From positions 1-64,000 of the forward strand of contig NZ_JACLZF010000001.1 in the NCBI RefSeq assembly GCF_014243345.1: a stretch of 64,000 nucleotides of DNA, read 5' to 3'. Both the position numbers and the translations under genes were made by a program. Below, one piece after another: positions 25,701 through 40,500 of the stretch; the stretch's first letter is position 1; every line of letters starts with the position of its first letter. Origin of the DNA: Robiginitalea sp. SC105. GTDB lineage: Bacteria; Bacteroidota; Bacteroidia; Flavobacteriales; Flavobacteriaceae. Under the pieces are notes generated by a model. The model ran no database searches. It was not told the DNA's origin and was given only the letters and a program-made list of their open reading frames with translations.

Positions 25701-28700
25701 TCCAGGTCTTCTTCGGTGAGGGCATCGTTCAGGAAATAGCTCTCAAAAGCGCTTGGTGGCAGGTATACCCCCCGGTCCAGCATGCCGTGGAAGTACTTCC
25801 GGAAGTGCTCGTTGTTCCCGGTGGCAGCCGATTCAAAATCCCGTACATCCCGGTCGGTGAAATGCACCGAAATCATGGATCCAAACAGGTTGATCCGGTA
25901 GGGTTGGCCCGTGGATTTCAATACCTCGTCGAGCCCCTTGTGCAGGTAGGCCGTTTTCGCCGACAACCTGTTGAAAACCCCCGGATCCCTTTCGATGGCC
26001 TGCAACATGGCCAGCCCGGCCCCCATGGCCAAAGGGTTTCCGCTCAGGGTCCCTGCCTGGTAAACCGGCCCTTCAGGTGCCAGGTGCGCCATGATTTCGG
26101 CCGGGCCCCCAAAGGCACCTACCGGGAGGCCTCCCCCGATCACCTTGCCAAAGGCTACCAGGTCCGCACGGATCCCCAGAGCCTGCTGGGCCCCGCCGGC
26201 AGCAAGCCGGAAACCGGTCATCACCTCGTCGAAAATCAACAGGGCACCCGATGTGGTGCACAGCTCCCGGACCCCTTCCAGGAAGCCCGCTTCAGGCGGA
26301 ATGCACCCCATATTGCCGGCTACCGGTTCCAGGATAACGGCGGCCACTTCCCCGGGGTTGGCATCCAGCAGTTCCTTTACGCTTTCCAGGTCGTTGTACC
26401 GGGCCATAAGCGTATCCCTGGCCGTGCCGCGGGTCACGCCCGGGCTGTTCGGGCTCCCGAAGGTTACCGCACCACTCCCCGCTTCGATCAGGAAGGCATC
26501 CGCATGCCCGTGGTAGCAACCGGCAAATTTGATGATTTTCTCCCGACCGGTATAGCCCCTGGCCAGACGGACCACAGACATGCATGCTTCCGTGCCGCTG
26601 TTTACGAAACGGATTTTTTCAATATGCGGAACCATGGAGACCGCCAGTTCGGCTACCTCGGTTTCCAGGGCGGTGGGCATCCCGAACGAGGTCCCCTTGC
26701 GGGTGCGTTCGATCACCGCATCGAGTACCGGGGGAAAAGCGTGACCGAAAAGCAACGGCCCCCAGGAGGATATGAAGTCGATGTACTGGTTGCCGTCTTC
26801 GTCCGTAAAACGGGAGCCCCTGGCTTCGCTGACGAAAACCGGGGTGCCACCGACAGACTTGAAGGCACGGACGGGGGAATTGACCCCTCCGGGCAATACC
26901 CGGTTGGCCTGCCGGAACAGTTCGCTGCTGCGTTTGTATCGCATCTTATTTGTTGTTGGAATCGATCCTGACTTTGAGCAATTGCCCGATGGCCAGGGCA
27001 CTGCTGCTCAACCGATTGATTTTCATGAGTTCGTCCACCGACATCCCGTACCTGCGGGAGAGGGCATAAAGGGTATCCCCTGCCTGAACGCGGTGGGTGT
27101 TGTAAATCCCTTCGGACAGCGTTACCGGTGCTTCCCGGCGTATGGGGGTGCCCAACACCTCGGAATCGTACTTCTGCAGGCCATAGCGCTCGATGAGTTC
27201 GATCAGTTTATGGGGATACCTGCGGTCCGTGGCATATCCGGCTGCCTTGAGCCCCCGGGCCCATCCGCGGTAGTCGTCCGGTTCCAGGGAAAATAGGGAT
27301 CCGTACCTCGACCGGCTGGAGAGGAAGATACTGTGGTCCCGGAAGGAGTGCATGGGGTGGTTGTATTTCCGGAAACATTCCCCGCGGGCATCGTCGTCAT
27401 GGTGGGCATAATCCCCCTCCCAGCCCGTATGGCACTTAATTCCGAAATGGTTGTTGGTTTTACGCGTAAGTTCCCCCATGCCAAAGCCGCTTTCAAGCAA
27501 CCCCTGCGCCAGGGTGATGCTGGCGGGTATCCGGTAGGCCTGCATTTCGCGCTGGGCGATAGGAGCAAAGGTCCGGATGTATTCCTCGGGGGAGGAGATG
27601 GCAAAAAAAATGAATTCCCCGGTATCTTCAGGCAGGTCACCGGTGGCAGTGGAAGCTGTTTTTACCCCGGTGGGAACCGGGTCGGGACGCGAAGCCCGTT
27701 TCTTGCTCCCGCATCCCGCCAACAGCATTCCGGCCAGGCACGCACAAAACAATATCCCTCTCATAGTTGGAGCAAAGGTAAGTTCTTTTTCCGCAAATTC
27801 AGATTCATCCCCCGGATTCCCTGCAACCCCCCTGTATGGATGGCCAGGATCCGGCTCCCCTTTTCAAAGGTTCCCCGACCGACTTCATCGAGGATTCCGT
27901 AGAGCATTTTCCCGGTGTAGACCGGGTCCAGCGGAATCCCGGTGTCTGCAAAAAACTGGTTGATAAACCGGACCAGGGATGCATCGATACGCGCGTAGCC
28001 GCCAAAATGGAAGGCCGTACACAGGTCCCAGTTGTCGCCCGGGACGAGCGCTTTCAGCGACTCCGACAGATCATCGGCTTTCAGGGCGGAATACCCCCGG
28101 ATGCGCTGGCCGGGAAAAGATCCCGCAACCAGGCCCGCCAGGGTCCCCCCGGTCCCAACGGGACAACACACCCAATTGAAGGCGGCATCTTCGGGGCCCA
28201 GGATTTCCGCACACCCGCGTATGGCTTCCCGGTTCGTCCCCCCTTCCGGGAGCAGGTAGGCTGGGCCATACCGGTCCAGCAATTCCACCTGAAAACCGGG
28301 ATCTCCACGCCGGGCATACGCCTCCCGGGAAACAAAATGCAGTTCCATCCCTGCTGCCCGGGCATCGGCCAGGGTCGGGTTCAGGGGCCGGCCATCCAGT
28401 TCCTCTCCCCGGATGATCCCGATCGTGCGGAAACCGAACTCTTTCCCTGCGGCGGCCGTGGCGTGGATATGGTTGGAATAGGCGCCCCCAAAGGTGACGA
28501 GGGTTTTCAGCCCTGCGGCCTGCATCTGCTGCAGGTTATAGTTGAGTTTGCGGAATTTGTTCCCGGAAAGCCCCGGGTGCAGGAGATCTTCGCGCCTGAT
28601 ATGCAGTTCGACACGCCGCCGGGACAGGACGGGCAGCCGTATTTCCTGGGTAGGGGCCGGCTCCATGGATCAGGCGCTCCTGAAAAGGTAGTTGAGGAAG

Positions 28701-31355
28701 TTGTACGGCTTCCTCCTTGCCAGATAGTCCAGGTCTTTTTCGCAGGCATAGGCCTCCCGTTCAAAACTGATATTCTGGTAGGCCCTGTAGGCGTCCAGGT
28801 ACCAGAAGGTGCGGAACAGCCATTCCGCCAGGTACCAGGCATAGAAAAATACCAGCAGGAGCTCCGCCTGTTGCCTGAGGTGGATCCGTTCGTGGTTGAT
28901 GAGGACCCGGTCCTTCCTCAGGGCGGGATTGCGCAGGATGATAAAGGGCCAGAGGGAGAGGCCCACGTAGTTCCGGTAGAAAAAGTGTTTGATGACCAGG
29001 ATCATACCTTATCCGTAACGAATACCTGTAAAGATAATTGTTAAAATCAGATAATCGGTATCCGGAGGGCTCAAATGCCCCCCGGTTCCGGCCACCCCGC
29101 CCCGCAAAATGGCTGGCAGAATTTCCACGGGGGAACGAAAAATTCAATACATTTAATTCATTCCCCGTCCATTAAACCAACCCATCAAACCCAACCAAAT
29201 GAAATCTGTATTCACAATTGCGATTACGGCCGGTATCGCCCTGGTGCTTTCCGGTTGTGCCGAAACCACCGGGCCGGAAAGCGGCCTGGTCAGCGAGGAA
29301 CGCCTGTTGCAGGCCAGCGAATCCCCGGGAGAATGGCTCATGTACGGCCGGGACTATTCGGAAACCCGCTTCAGCCCGCTGGAACAGATCAACGCTTCCA
29401 ACGTGGACAGCCTCGGTCTGGCCTGGAGCCTCAACCTGGGTATCAAGAGGGGTATTGAAGCCACCCCGGTGGTGGCAAACGGCATCATGTACTTCACGGG
29501 TTCCTGGAGCCGGGTCTATGCCGTGGATGCCCGGACCGGTGACATGGTCTGGACATATGACCCGGAGGTGCCCAAATCCTGGGGGGAACGGGCCTGTTGC
29601 GACGTGGTGAACCGGGGGGTGGCCTTATTCGGGAAACGGCTATATTTCGGGTCCCTGGACGGCAGGCTCATTGCTTTGGATGCGCGTACGGGGGAAAAGG
29701 AATGGGAAGTGTTCACCATCGATCCGGAAAAAGCCTATACGATTACAGGGGCCCCTAGGGTCGTCAAAGGCAAGGTGATCATCGGAAACGGAGGGGCGGA
29801 ATACGGGGTGCGCGGTTATATTTCGGCCTATGACGCCGACTCCGGACAACTGGACTGGCGTTTCTATACCGTACCCGGCAACCCGGCAGACGGTTTCGAA
29901 AACAAAGCCATGGAAGCAGCTGCCCGGACCTGGACCGGGGAATGGTGGAAATTCGGGGGAGGTGGCACGGCCTGGGATGCCATGGCCTTTGATCCGGAAC
30001 TGGACCTGCTCTATGTCGGGACCGGCAACGGGGCCCCCTGGAACCGGGATATCCGCAGCCCGGGAGGCGGGGACAACCTGTACCTCTCTTCCATCCTGGC
30101 TCTGGACCCGGACACCGGAGAACTGGCCTGGCACTATCAGACAACCCCGGGGGATACCTGGGACTATACGGCTACCCAACACATTATTCTGGCAGATCTG
30201 GAAATCGGCGGCAGCGTCCGCAAAGTATTGATGCAGGCTCCGAAAAATGGTTTCTTCTATGTCCTCGACCGGACAGACGGCTCGCTGATATCGGCCGAAA
30301 ATTATGTCTACACGAACTGGGCTACCGGGATTGACCCGGACACGGGCCGGCCTGTAGAAACCGAATTTTCAAGATATCCGGAATCCAATACGCAAATCGC
30401 CCCCGGGCCCGGGGGTGGCCATAATTGGCAACCCATGGCCTATAATCCGGAAACCGGCCTGGTTTATATACCTGCACGCGAGGATTTCTTCTTTTACGGA
30501 CAACCATCGGAATGGGAGTTCAATGCCGATCCGCGGGCCTGGAATACGGCCGCCTTTGCCAATCCCGCCCTGGAATCGCGGATAGATACCCTGGCCAACC
30601 GGAACCAGGGGGTCCTGCTGGCCTGGGATCCCGTAAAACAGGAAACAGTTTGGCAGGTACGGGAGGCGTTTCCCTGGAACTCCGGCCTGCTGAGCCTCAA
30701 AGATTTGATATTCAAGGGAAACGCAGAAGGTGAATTTGCGGCTTTTGATGCCCGGACCGGGGAAAAGCGCTGGAGCACCCCCCTGAATACCGGCATCATC
30801 GCTTCGCCCATCACCTATGAGTTGGACGGGACCCAATACATAACCATCCTGGTGGGTTGGGGGGGCGTTTTTGGGAGATGGCTGAGCCTGACGGAGCAGG
30901 TCAACCCCGGGACGGTCTACACTTTTGCCCTTGGCGGCAAGGCCCCGCATCCCGAATTTCCAGTGTCACCGGCAAAGGAACTGATCGACCTCCCCTTTGC
31001 CGATGATCCCGCCACGTTGGCCCTTGGGGCATCCCTGTATGACACCCATTGCTCTCATTGCCATGGCTATAATGGAGGGCTCGGAGGAGGGGGCATACCG
31101 GATCTCAGGTATTCGTCCCCCGAGGTATTCGGGTCCTACGAAGGAATCGTGGGGTACGGCGCCTACCTGGACAAAGGCATGCCCAATTTCGGGGACCGGC
31201 TTTCGGGAGGGGATATCGAGGCAATCCGCAATTATATCCTGGCCATGGCCCAACAGGCCCGATCCGCCGCCGGTCCGTAAATGGGCGTTTGAGCATTGGA
31301 AACCCGCTCCGTTGGATCTCCCTTAATTCCCGCAAATAGGGTATCTTAGGGGTAA

Positions 31356-31535
<180 letters not shown>

Positions 31536-34500
31536 TAGACGGGTTTCGGCATGGTATTTGTGCTTTTTGTACTAAAAATTGCTGATTAAAACGACTGTTT
31601 ATGAGATCCCTATTCAAACTTTCATTCACGCTGGCGGCGCTGTTGCTGCTGGCAAGCTGCAGTTCGGTCCGGGTTGCCTCCGACTATGACCGGGGTGCCG
31701 ACTTTTCAGGATACAAATCCTATGCCTTTTACAAAACCGGCATAGATAAGGCAATGATCTCCGATCTGGACAAGAAGCGGATCCTTCGGGCCATTGACGG
31801 GGAATTAAACGGCAGGGGCTTTGTCAAATCGGAAAACCCCGACCTGCTCATCAGCATCTTCACCACCGAAAAAGACCGGGTGGACATTTACGCCAACTCC
31901 TTTGGATGGGGTTGGGGCTGGGGCTGGGGTTGGGGCTACAATCCCTGGTTCTGGGGCCCGGGCGCCTGGAACTATGGCCCGGCGGTGACCACTAACACCG
32001 AAGGCACCCTGTATATCGACCTGATCGATGCAGCTACCCGGGAGCTCGTATGGCAGGGAAAAGGCACGGGCATCCTGGGAAACAACCAGAATATGGAAAA
32101 GAAGGAGGAGCGGATCCAGGATTTTGTATCCCGTATCCTCGAGCGATACCCGCCTGAGGGCATCGCCCTGAAATAACCCTTTACAACCCTGCAAACGCAG
32201 GGTTTTCTTTTGTGTACCCATTTGAGGGGCTTCCCCCATTTTTGTACCTTTAGGAAAGATGAAACCCTTGCTATGAGCTACGAAAGCAACCCCATCCTCG
32301 ACCGGCTGCCCCGGCATCTGAGGCAATACATCAAACCCCAGAACTACGAGGAATACACCCCTGTTGACCAGGCGGTCTGGCGGTATGTCATGCGCAAAAA
32401 TGTAGATTACCTGAGCCGGGTGGCACACCCCTCCTATTTGCCCGGCCTTAAAAAAACGGGCATTACCGAAGACCATATACCCAATATGTACGGGATGAAC
32501 CGGATCCTGAAGGAAATCGGGTGGGCAGCCGTGGCGGTGGACGGCTTTATCCCGCCGGCGGCTTTCATGGAATTCCAGGCCTATAATGTGCTGGTGATCG
32601 CCTCCGATATCCGCCAGCTCGACCATATCGAATATACGCCTGCCCCCGACATCATCCACGAGGGCGCCGGCCATGCGCCTATTATCGCAAACCCCGAATA
32701 CGCGGAGTACCTCAGGCGCTTCGGGGAAATCGGCTGCAAGGCCATCTCCAGTGCCCACGACTACGAGGTGTACGAGGCGGTGCGCCACCTGTCCATCATC
32801 AAGGAGGCCCCGGGTACCGACCCGGCGGAAATCGAAAAGGCAGAAGCCCGGATCGATGCGCTCCAAACCCGGGAGGTGGCCCCCAGTGAGATGTCCCTTA
32901 TCCGGAACCTGCACTGGTGGACCGTGGAATACGGGCTCATCGGCACGCCGGAAGACCCGAAGATCTACGGGGCCGGCCTGCTGTCCTCCATTGGGGAAAG
33001 CAGCTGGTGCATGACTGACAAGGTGAAAAAAATACCCTATTCCATCGAAGCGGTGCGGACCTCCTTCGATATCACCAAACCGCAGCCCCAGCTCTTTGTA
33101 ACCCCGGATTTCGCCTTCCTCAGCCAGGTGCTGGAGGAATTTGCCGGGACTATGGCGCTCCGGCGCGGCGGCCTGGACGGCATCGAAAAACTGATCCGTT
33201 CCAATGCCCTGGGTACGGCGGAGCTGAGCACCGGCCTGCAGATCTCCGGCACCTTTTCCGAGGTGATAGCCCACGACGGCAAACCCGTCTACATCAAAAC
33301 GGCGGGGCCCACCGCCCTCGCCTACCGGGAAAAGGAACTCATCGGGCATTCCACGGCCCACCACAAGGATGGTTTCGGCTCCCCCATCGGGAAACTGAAG
33401 GGGATCAACCTGGCCATCGAGGACATGAGCCCCCGGGACCTTAAAGCCTACAATATTTACGAGGGGGAACGGGTGCGCCTGGAGTTCGAGGGACAGGTCG
33501 TTCTGGAAGGCGACATCGTGACCGGAACCCGTAACCTGCAGGGCGAAATCATCCTGATCACCTTTGAGAATTGCCTGGTAACCCATAAGGACACCGTCCT
33601 GTACGAACCGGAATGGGGGCTCTACCACATGGCTGTGGGCGAAAAAGTGGTCTCGGCCTTTAACGGCCCGGCCGACAACGCGAGTTTCGACCGGGTAACG
33701 CACATCCCCGGCTCCACGACCATCAAAGTGAAAAAGAGCCCGGAGCAGCAACGGCTGGAACGCCTCTACGGACAGGTCCGGGAGTTCCGTGAAGGCACAA
33801 ATACCACCATTTCCAGGAACAAGGTGCTGCGGGAAATCAAAAACCACTATCCGGAAGACTGGCTGCTGTCCGTGGAGCTCTACGAACTGGCCAAAGGCCG
33901 GAAGGACGCCTCCTTTGCCGAAGAGATCCTGGAGCACCTGGAGGATGTCAAAGGCCGGCGCCCGGAAATCGGCCACCTAATCGATGACGGGGTAGCCCTG
34001 GCCAGGGGGGAAACGGTTACTTACTGAGCAGTTCCCGGTTCCCGGGAGTGTCCAGGATTTGAGGAATGGATTCCTTCCGCTTTGGAAGGTACCTGACGGG
34101 CACCGTCCTGCCGTCCCTGCGCAGCACGAGTTCCACTTCCCGGTCCGTCGCCCCCATATAAATGCTGCGGGAGACCACCGCATCCCCGGCCCGCACGCCG
34201 GACGCATAGGCCGCCGATTCAGGGTCCACCGCAACCACGAAATCACGCTCCGGGCTGAAGTCAAAACCGAGGTCAAAAAGGTCGGCTCCCAGGCGGTACT
34301 CCAACCCCAGATCCCGGAACAGGGCTTCCAGCGGCAGGGGTTTCCCCTCTTCGATATGCCGTCGGTAAAAGGGTCCGAGTTCCTCCACCAGGTACCGGTT
34401 TGCCTTTTTTACAAAATAGGGCCCGTTGAGTTTGGCGCCTTTCCCCCTGCTCTCCCGTAACAGGTCGCGCATCAGGTTGTCCAGGCTATTTGCCCCTTCC

Positions 34501-37500
34501 GATACGGCGCGTATTTCCTGGTCCAGGTAAAAGGCAAACAAGAAGCCGCGGTTATAGGGAAGCTCCTGGTAGTCCCGGTTGGTCCAGAAATTCTCATAGT
34601 TGATTTCGCTGTTGGGCGCCCCCTGGACGGTGGACGCCGCCATCTGCCGGATCTTGTCATTCACGGCTTCGATGTAGTATCCCCAGTCGTTGCCGGCAAT
34701 ACCAAATGCGGCGATGTTCTTGGCGGTATAGTATTCGGTGAACCCCTCGCTGAACCAGTACTGGGCCTCTTCGGCCTCATTTTCGATGCTATGCCCCACC
34801 CAGTTGTGCATCAGCTCATGGTTGAAAAGGTAGACCAACTGCTGGAAGTCGGTGAATTCATTGTTCGATACGGAAGCTGCGAAGGAATTGGTCAGGCCGG
34901 TCCCCTGGAAACTGCTGCCCTGTTCCAACTCAAAAGGTCGCATGGTCACCGTAAAATAGGGCTGGCTGTGGTCCTTCCAGAAACTGCGTTGGGCGGCTAC
35001 CGTCTCCGTAAGCATGTCCATGGCCTCCTGCTCCGTAAAGGGGATCCACTCCCCCCGGATCGCCAGGTGGATCGGATTGCCTTCAATAACCCGGCTGTAT
35101 ACCCGGAAATCGCCCCCTGTATAGATTGCGCTCATAAACTGGTCCAGGTCCAGGATGCCGAGGTCCTGATCCCGTTGCCGGCTGCCAAAGCTGTTGTGGA
35201 TTACAGCTGTTTCGTCCCACCCCCTCCAGGAAATCCGGATGGCGGCCCTGGCGCCCTCCTGCTGCCGGTAATGTCCCGGCACCATCAGCAGGTTATGGGC
35301 AAATACATGGAAATAGTCCTGCTGCACCACCGGGCGGTACGCCAGCCCCGGGTTGTCGGAAGCAACATGATCCTGAATCACCTTGTAACTGACCTCCACC
35401 GGACTGTCTGCCTCCCCCCGGGGGATGACGGCCCAACCGCTGTCCCGTTCGACCAGGGGATGGCCCGCTCCGGATAATACCCTGAAATCCCGGATGGTAT
35501 TCCAGAGGCTGTCCTGCCCCCAGGCGGTATCCGAAAAATCCAGGCGGCTGGCTTCATTGGCGGCGGGTTGGAATTTTATACGAACCTCCAGAGCCGGGAG
35601 GGAATCCCACTGGCTTTTTGATATCTGGTAGTCGAGCTCGGGTACTGCCGGTTCGGTCTGGCAAGCGGCCAGCAGCACAAAAAATATAGCCAGGGCGACC
35701 CCCCGGCTGATTTCAGTAAAGAGGTGCATGGATGGTCTGTTTACCCTTAATAGACGCCATCCTGGTAAAAATGTTTCAGGCCAGGGGCCATTTAGTCCAG
35801 GAAAAACCCGGGGCCGGGAAGCGAATCCAGGGGGCGGTCCCGGTAAGTAAGCGTCCAGCCCATCGAACGGGTTAGCACCCAGAAACCAGAGAGCTCTTCC
35901 AAAAGGCGGCCCCTGGCGTTGCCCCTGAGGGAAGAGGCTTCGACCTTTTTCCGGATGGACGCACTTACGCGGTTCTTGATGGTGTTGTAATCCGCAGCCC
36001 CGAAGGGGTTCAGGTAATCGGCAGTCACGTCGTAATACGATAGTTCCGGGTAGATGTCGATCTCCGCTTCCGGGATTTCCAGAATGTGCAGCGTACGGGC
36101 CTCCGGATCCAGGCGGTAGGTGAGCTGCTTCAGGTCATAGCTGACCGTGGCCCGGGCATTGACCACTACCAAAGCCCGTTTCCGGGCCGACCAGAGGGAT
36201 CCGAGCAGGTCCCGGGAATCCTCATAGGTATACACTTCGGCATAATGGCCTTCGGTGACCACCAACTTGGCCACCTGGTCAATCCGGGACTGGATCAGGG
36301 AGGATTCCTCCCGGATCTTAGATGCTTCCTGCCCGTCGCCGGCGCACGACCGGTAGACCAGAACCGCGGTTAGTGCCAGCAGGACGCCTGCCAAAAATCG
36401 TTTCATATTTCAAAATCCATGTGGGGGTGCCTTTCTTTTAGATACGCAATCCGTGCCTCCAAAGATGTCCTGAAGGACCGATATGTCTCCGAATCCGGAT
36501 GCATTGGCCGGTGCGCGAGCCCTTTGCGGACCGCCTCCACTTCCTGCATATCCGAATGGGCGCCGGGTGCGATCCATGCACCTGCAAAACGCTCCCAGAT
36601 ATAATCGACGGCCACCTGGTTGGGGTGGACCAGATCCCTGTCGTAGAACCGGTAGTCTCTGAGTTCGTCCAACAGGATTTCATAAGCCGGGAAATACCCT
36701 GCCCCGCCGGATGTACATACCTCATGGGCGGCAGCGACCAACAGGGCCTTGCTGAGCTGGTTGGCAACCAGCCCGTCCCGGATATGCCGCACCGGGGAAA
36801 CCGTCAGGATACACCGGATGTCTGGCCGGAAACCCCTAAGGATCCCCAGCATCGCATCCACGAAGCCCGCTACTTCCGAATGGGTACTGAGTTCCCTTTC
36901 AAAGTGGGATGCGGGCAGTTTCTGGCAATTGGCCGCCAGCATCCCCGACTCCCTGTGCCGATAACCCCGGGCGCTCCCCAGGGTCAGTACGACGTGTGTG
37001 GACGAAGACAGGGCGGCCCGCAGTTGATGAAGCGCCTGATTGAGGGCTGCGAGGGCGTCTTCCTTTTCGGGTTTTGCCAGGGAAGAATGCGCCCAGAGGG
37101 AACGCCAGAGCCCCTGGTGGCAGAAGAGGTCGGATTCCCCGAAATCCCGGTTATCCCGGGCTCGCTGCAGCAAAGCCAGCAGGGGCGCGGGGTGGTAGAT
37201 CACCCCAAATGGATTCGTGCAATGCCGGAATTGGTAATACCCCAGCTTTTCGCCCATGGAAGCGGCAAAACAGGAGCCCAGCAAGAGGATGGCACCGCTG
37301 TAGTCCAACGGCTTGTCTGCCGGAGTTATAGGTACTTCGGTACTCCACTTCATGGGGTGTGGGTTTTTGGGCTAATTCAAATACTGACGGGCTGCCTTAA
37401 GGGCTTCCCCGATGCCTCCGGGGTTCTTCCCGCCGGCCGTCGCAAAGAACGGCTGGCCGCCGCCGCCTCCCTGAATGTGCTTGCCGAGTTCCCGGATGAT

Positions 37501-40500
37501 GGTTCCGGCATTCAGGTCCCTTTCCTTTACCAGATCCTTGGCGATGAACAGTGTCAGCAGGGCCTTCCCGTCCTGTTCCGACCCCAGCAGCAGGAACAGG
37601 TTGTCTACCTCCCCGCCCAGCTGGAAGGCCAGATCCTTCATGGAACCCGCATCCAGGTCCACCTGCCGTGCGTGGAAATGTACCCCATCCAGGGTTTCGA
37701 GGTCTGATTTTATCTGGGATTTGAGGGCCCCGGCCTGTTCGCGTTTGAGAGCCTCCAGCTCCTTTTTCAGGGCCGCGTTCTCCTGTTGCAGGCTCTCTAC
37801 CGCCTGCAAGGGGTCCTGGGCATTTTTCAGCCGCTCCCGGATCGTTTCCAGCACCTGCTCCTTTTGGGTGAAATAGTCCCGGACCGCATCGGAGGTGATC
37901 GCCTCGATCCGCCTCACCCCGGCCGCCACGGCCCCTTCCGATACTATCTTGAAATGCCAGATTTCGGCCGTATTCCGAACATGGGTGCCCCCGCAGAGTT
38001 CAATGGAATCCCCGAAGCGGATGGTCCGTACCCGGTCGCCGTACTTTTCCCCGAAAAGGGCCATCGCCCCGGATTCCAGCGCCTCCTTTACCGGGACGCT
38101 GCGGTGCTCCTCCCGGTCCAGGCTTTCGGCAATCCGGTCGTTCACAAAATCTTCCACCCGCTGGAGTTCCTCATCGGTCATCTTCGAAAAATGCGAAAAA
38201 TCGAAGCGCAGGTGCCCCGAGTGCACCGCGGAGCCTTTCTGCTCCACGTGGGTGCCCAGGACTTTCCGCAACCCCTGGTGCAACAGGTGGGTGGCGGTGT
38301 GGTTCCGCGCGGTCCGGGAGCGCTGCCTGGCGTCCACCACCGCGTGGAATGCCGCCTCCGGGTGGGCCGGCAACTCCCCGGTAATGTGCAGGATCTCGTT
38401 GTTTTCCTTCCGGGTGTCAACGATGTAAGTGACTTCCCCGCCCGGGCCTTCCAGATACCCTTTGTCCCCTACCTGCCCACCACCTTCGGGATAAAAAGGG
38501 GTCTGGTCCAGGACCAGCTGGTAGCGGGTCCCTCCCTTACGGGTTTCCACCCGCCGGTACTTCCGCAGCTTCACCTGGGACTCAAGCTTGTCGTAGCCCA
38601 CAAAATCGGAACCCGTTCCCGGGTGTACGTTCACCCAGTCGTCTGTGGCCGTTTCGGACGCCGCCCGGGAACGGTCCTTTTGTTCCTGCATGGCGCGGTC
38701 GAACCCTTCCTGGTCCAGTTCAAAGCCCCGTTCCCGGAGGATCAGGGAGGTCAGGTCGATCGGGAAGCCAAAGGTGTCGTACAATTCAAAGGCACGGCTC
38801 CCGTCAACGGTATGGCCGCTGGTCTCATCGATTACGGCATCCAGGCGGGAGAGGCCCTGCTCCAGCGTCTTCAGGAAGGAAACCTCTTCTTCCCTGACCA
38901 CGTTTTCGATCAGGTGGCGCTGTTCGGCCAGTTCCGGGAAGGCTTCCCCCATCACTTCCCCCAGGGTACCCACCAGGCGGTGCATAAAGGGTTCCTTGGC
39001 GTCCAGGAAGGTGAATCCGTAGCGGATCGCCCGGCGGAGGATACGGCGGATCACGTAACCGGCCCCTGTATTGCCGGGCAGCTGGCCATCAGCAATGGTA
39101 AAGGATACGGCGCGGATGTGGTCCGCGATAACGCGGAAAGCAATATCGGCATCTTCGGACTCCCCGTATTTCTTCCGGGTGATGTTGCCGATCTCCCGGA
39201 TCAGCGGGGTGAACAGGTCGGTGTCGTAATTGGAGCGGACCCCCTGCATGACCATGCAAAGGCGCTCAAAGCCCATGCCCGTATCGATGTGCTTCTCGGG
39301 CAGCGGTTCCAGACGGCCGTCGGCTTTCCGGTTGTACTGGATAAAGACGAGGTTCCAGATTTCCACCACCTCGGGGTGGTCCTGGTTGACCAGTTCCGCT
39401 CCCGGGGTTTTGGCCCGCTCGGCATCCGCGCGGATATCCACGTGGATTTCCGAACAGGGGCCGCAGGGCCCCTGATCGCCCATCTCCCAGAAATTGTCCT
39501 TCTTGGAACCCATCAGGATGCGCTCTTCCGGCAAAATGGCCTTCCACAGGTCCCAGGCTTCCTGGTCGCGATCCAGGGCATCCGCATCCCGGCTCCCTTC
39601 AAAAATGGTCACGTAGAGCCGGTCCCTGTCAATCCCGCAAACCCCGGTAAGGAACTCCCAGGCCCATTCGATGGTCTCCTTTTTGAAATAATCGCCGAAA
39701 CTCCAGTTGCCCAGCATTTCGAACAGCGTGTGGTGGTAGGTGTCCCGGCCCACCTCTTCCAGGTCGTTGTGCTTGCCGCTGACGCGCAGGCATTTTTGGG
39801 TATCCGCCACGCGTCGGTCCCCGGGCTGGCTGACCCCGAGAAAATATTCTTTGAACGGGTTCATCCCGGCGTTGACAAACAAGAGGGTGGGGTCGTCCTT
39901 GACCACCAGGGGGGCCGAGGGGACGATTCGGTGTCCGCGCTCTTTAAAAAAAGTTAAAAATTGGCTTCTTATCTCTCTGGAAGTCATATAAAAACGCGCG
40001 CTTACTTTAAATTTCAGTTATTGTGCCAAACAATTTTTATATTTGTTGGTCGGCCTTGCTGGACGGCACAAAAATAGGATAAAATCCCTTCATGACTAAG
40101 GTTAAGTACTATTACGACCCGGACACCTTATCCTACCGGAAAATCGAACCGAAAAAATCCCGGAAGTACCGGAATATCGCGCTTTTCATGATCGCGTCCG
40201 CCCTCTTTGGGCTGATGGGCATGCTCGTCCTGCTCAATACCAACCTGCTCAACACCCCGAAGGAGCTGGCCCTGCAGCGGGAGGTGAACAATTTTGAGCT
40301 GCGCTTTGAGCTGCTCAACCGGAAAATGGACCAGATGGAACAGGTACTGGCCAATATCGAGGACCGGGACAACAATATCTACCGCCTCTATTTCGAAGCC
40401 AACCCCATCCCCGAGGAACAGCGCCGAGCAGGCTTCGGGGGTGTCAACCGCTACCGCGAACTCGAAGGGTTTAACAATTCGGACATGATCATCGCCACTA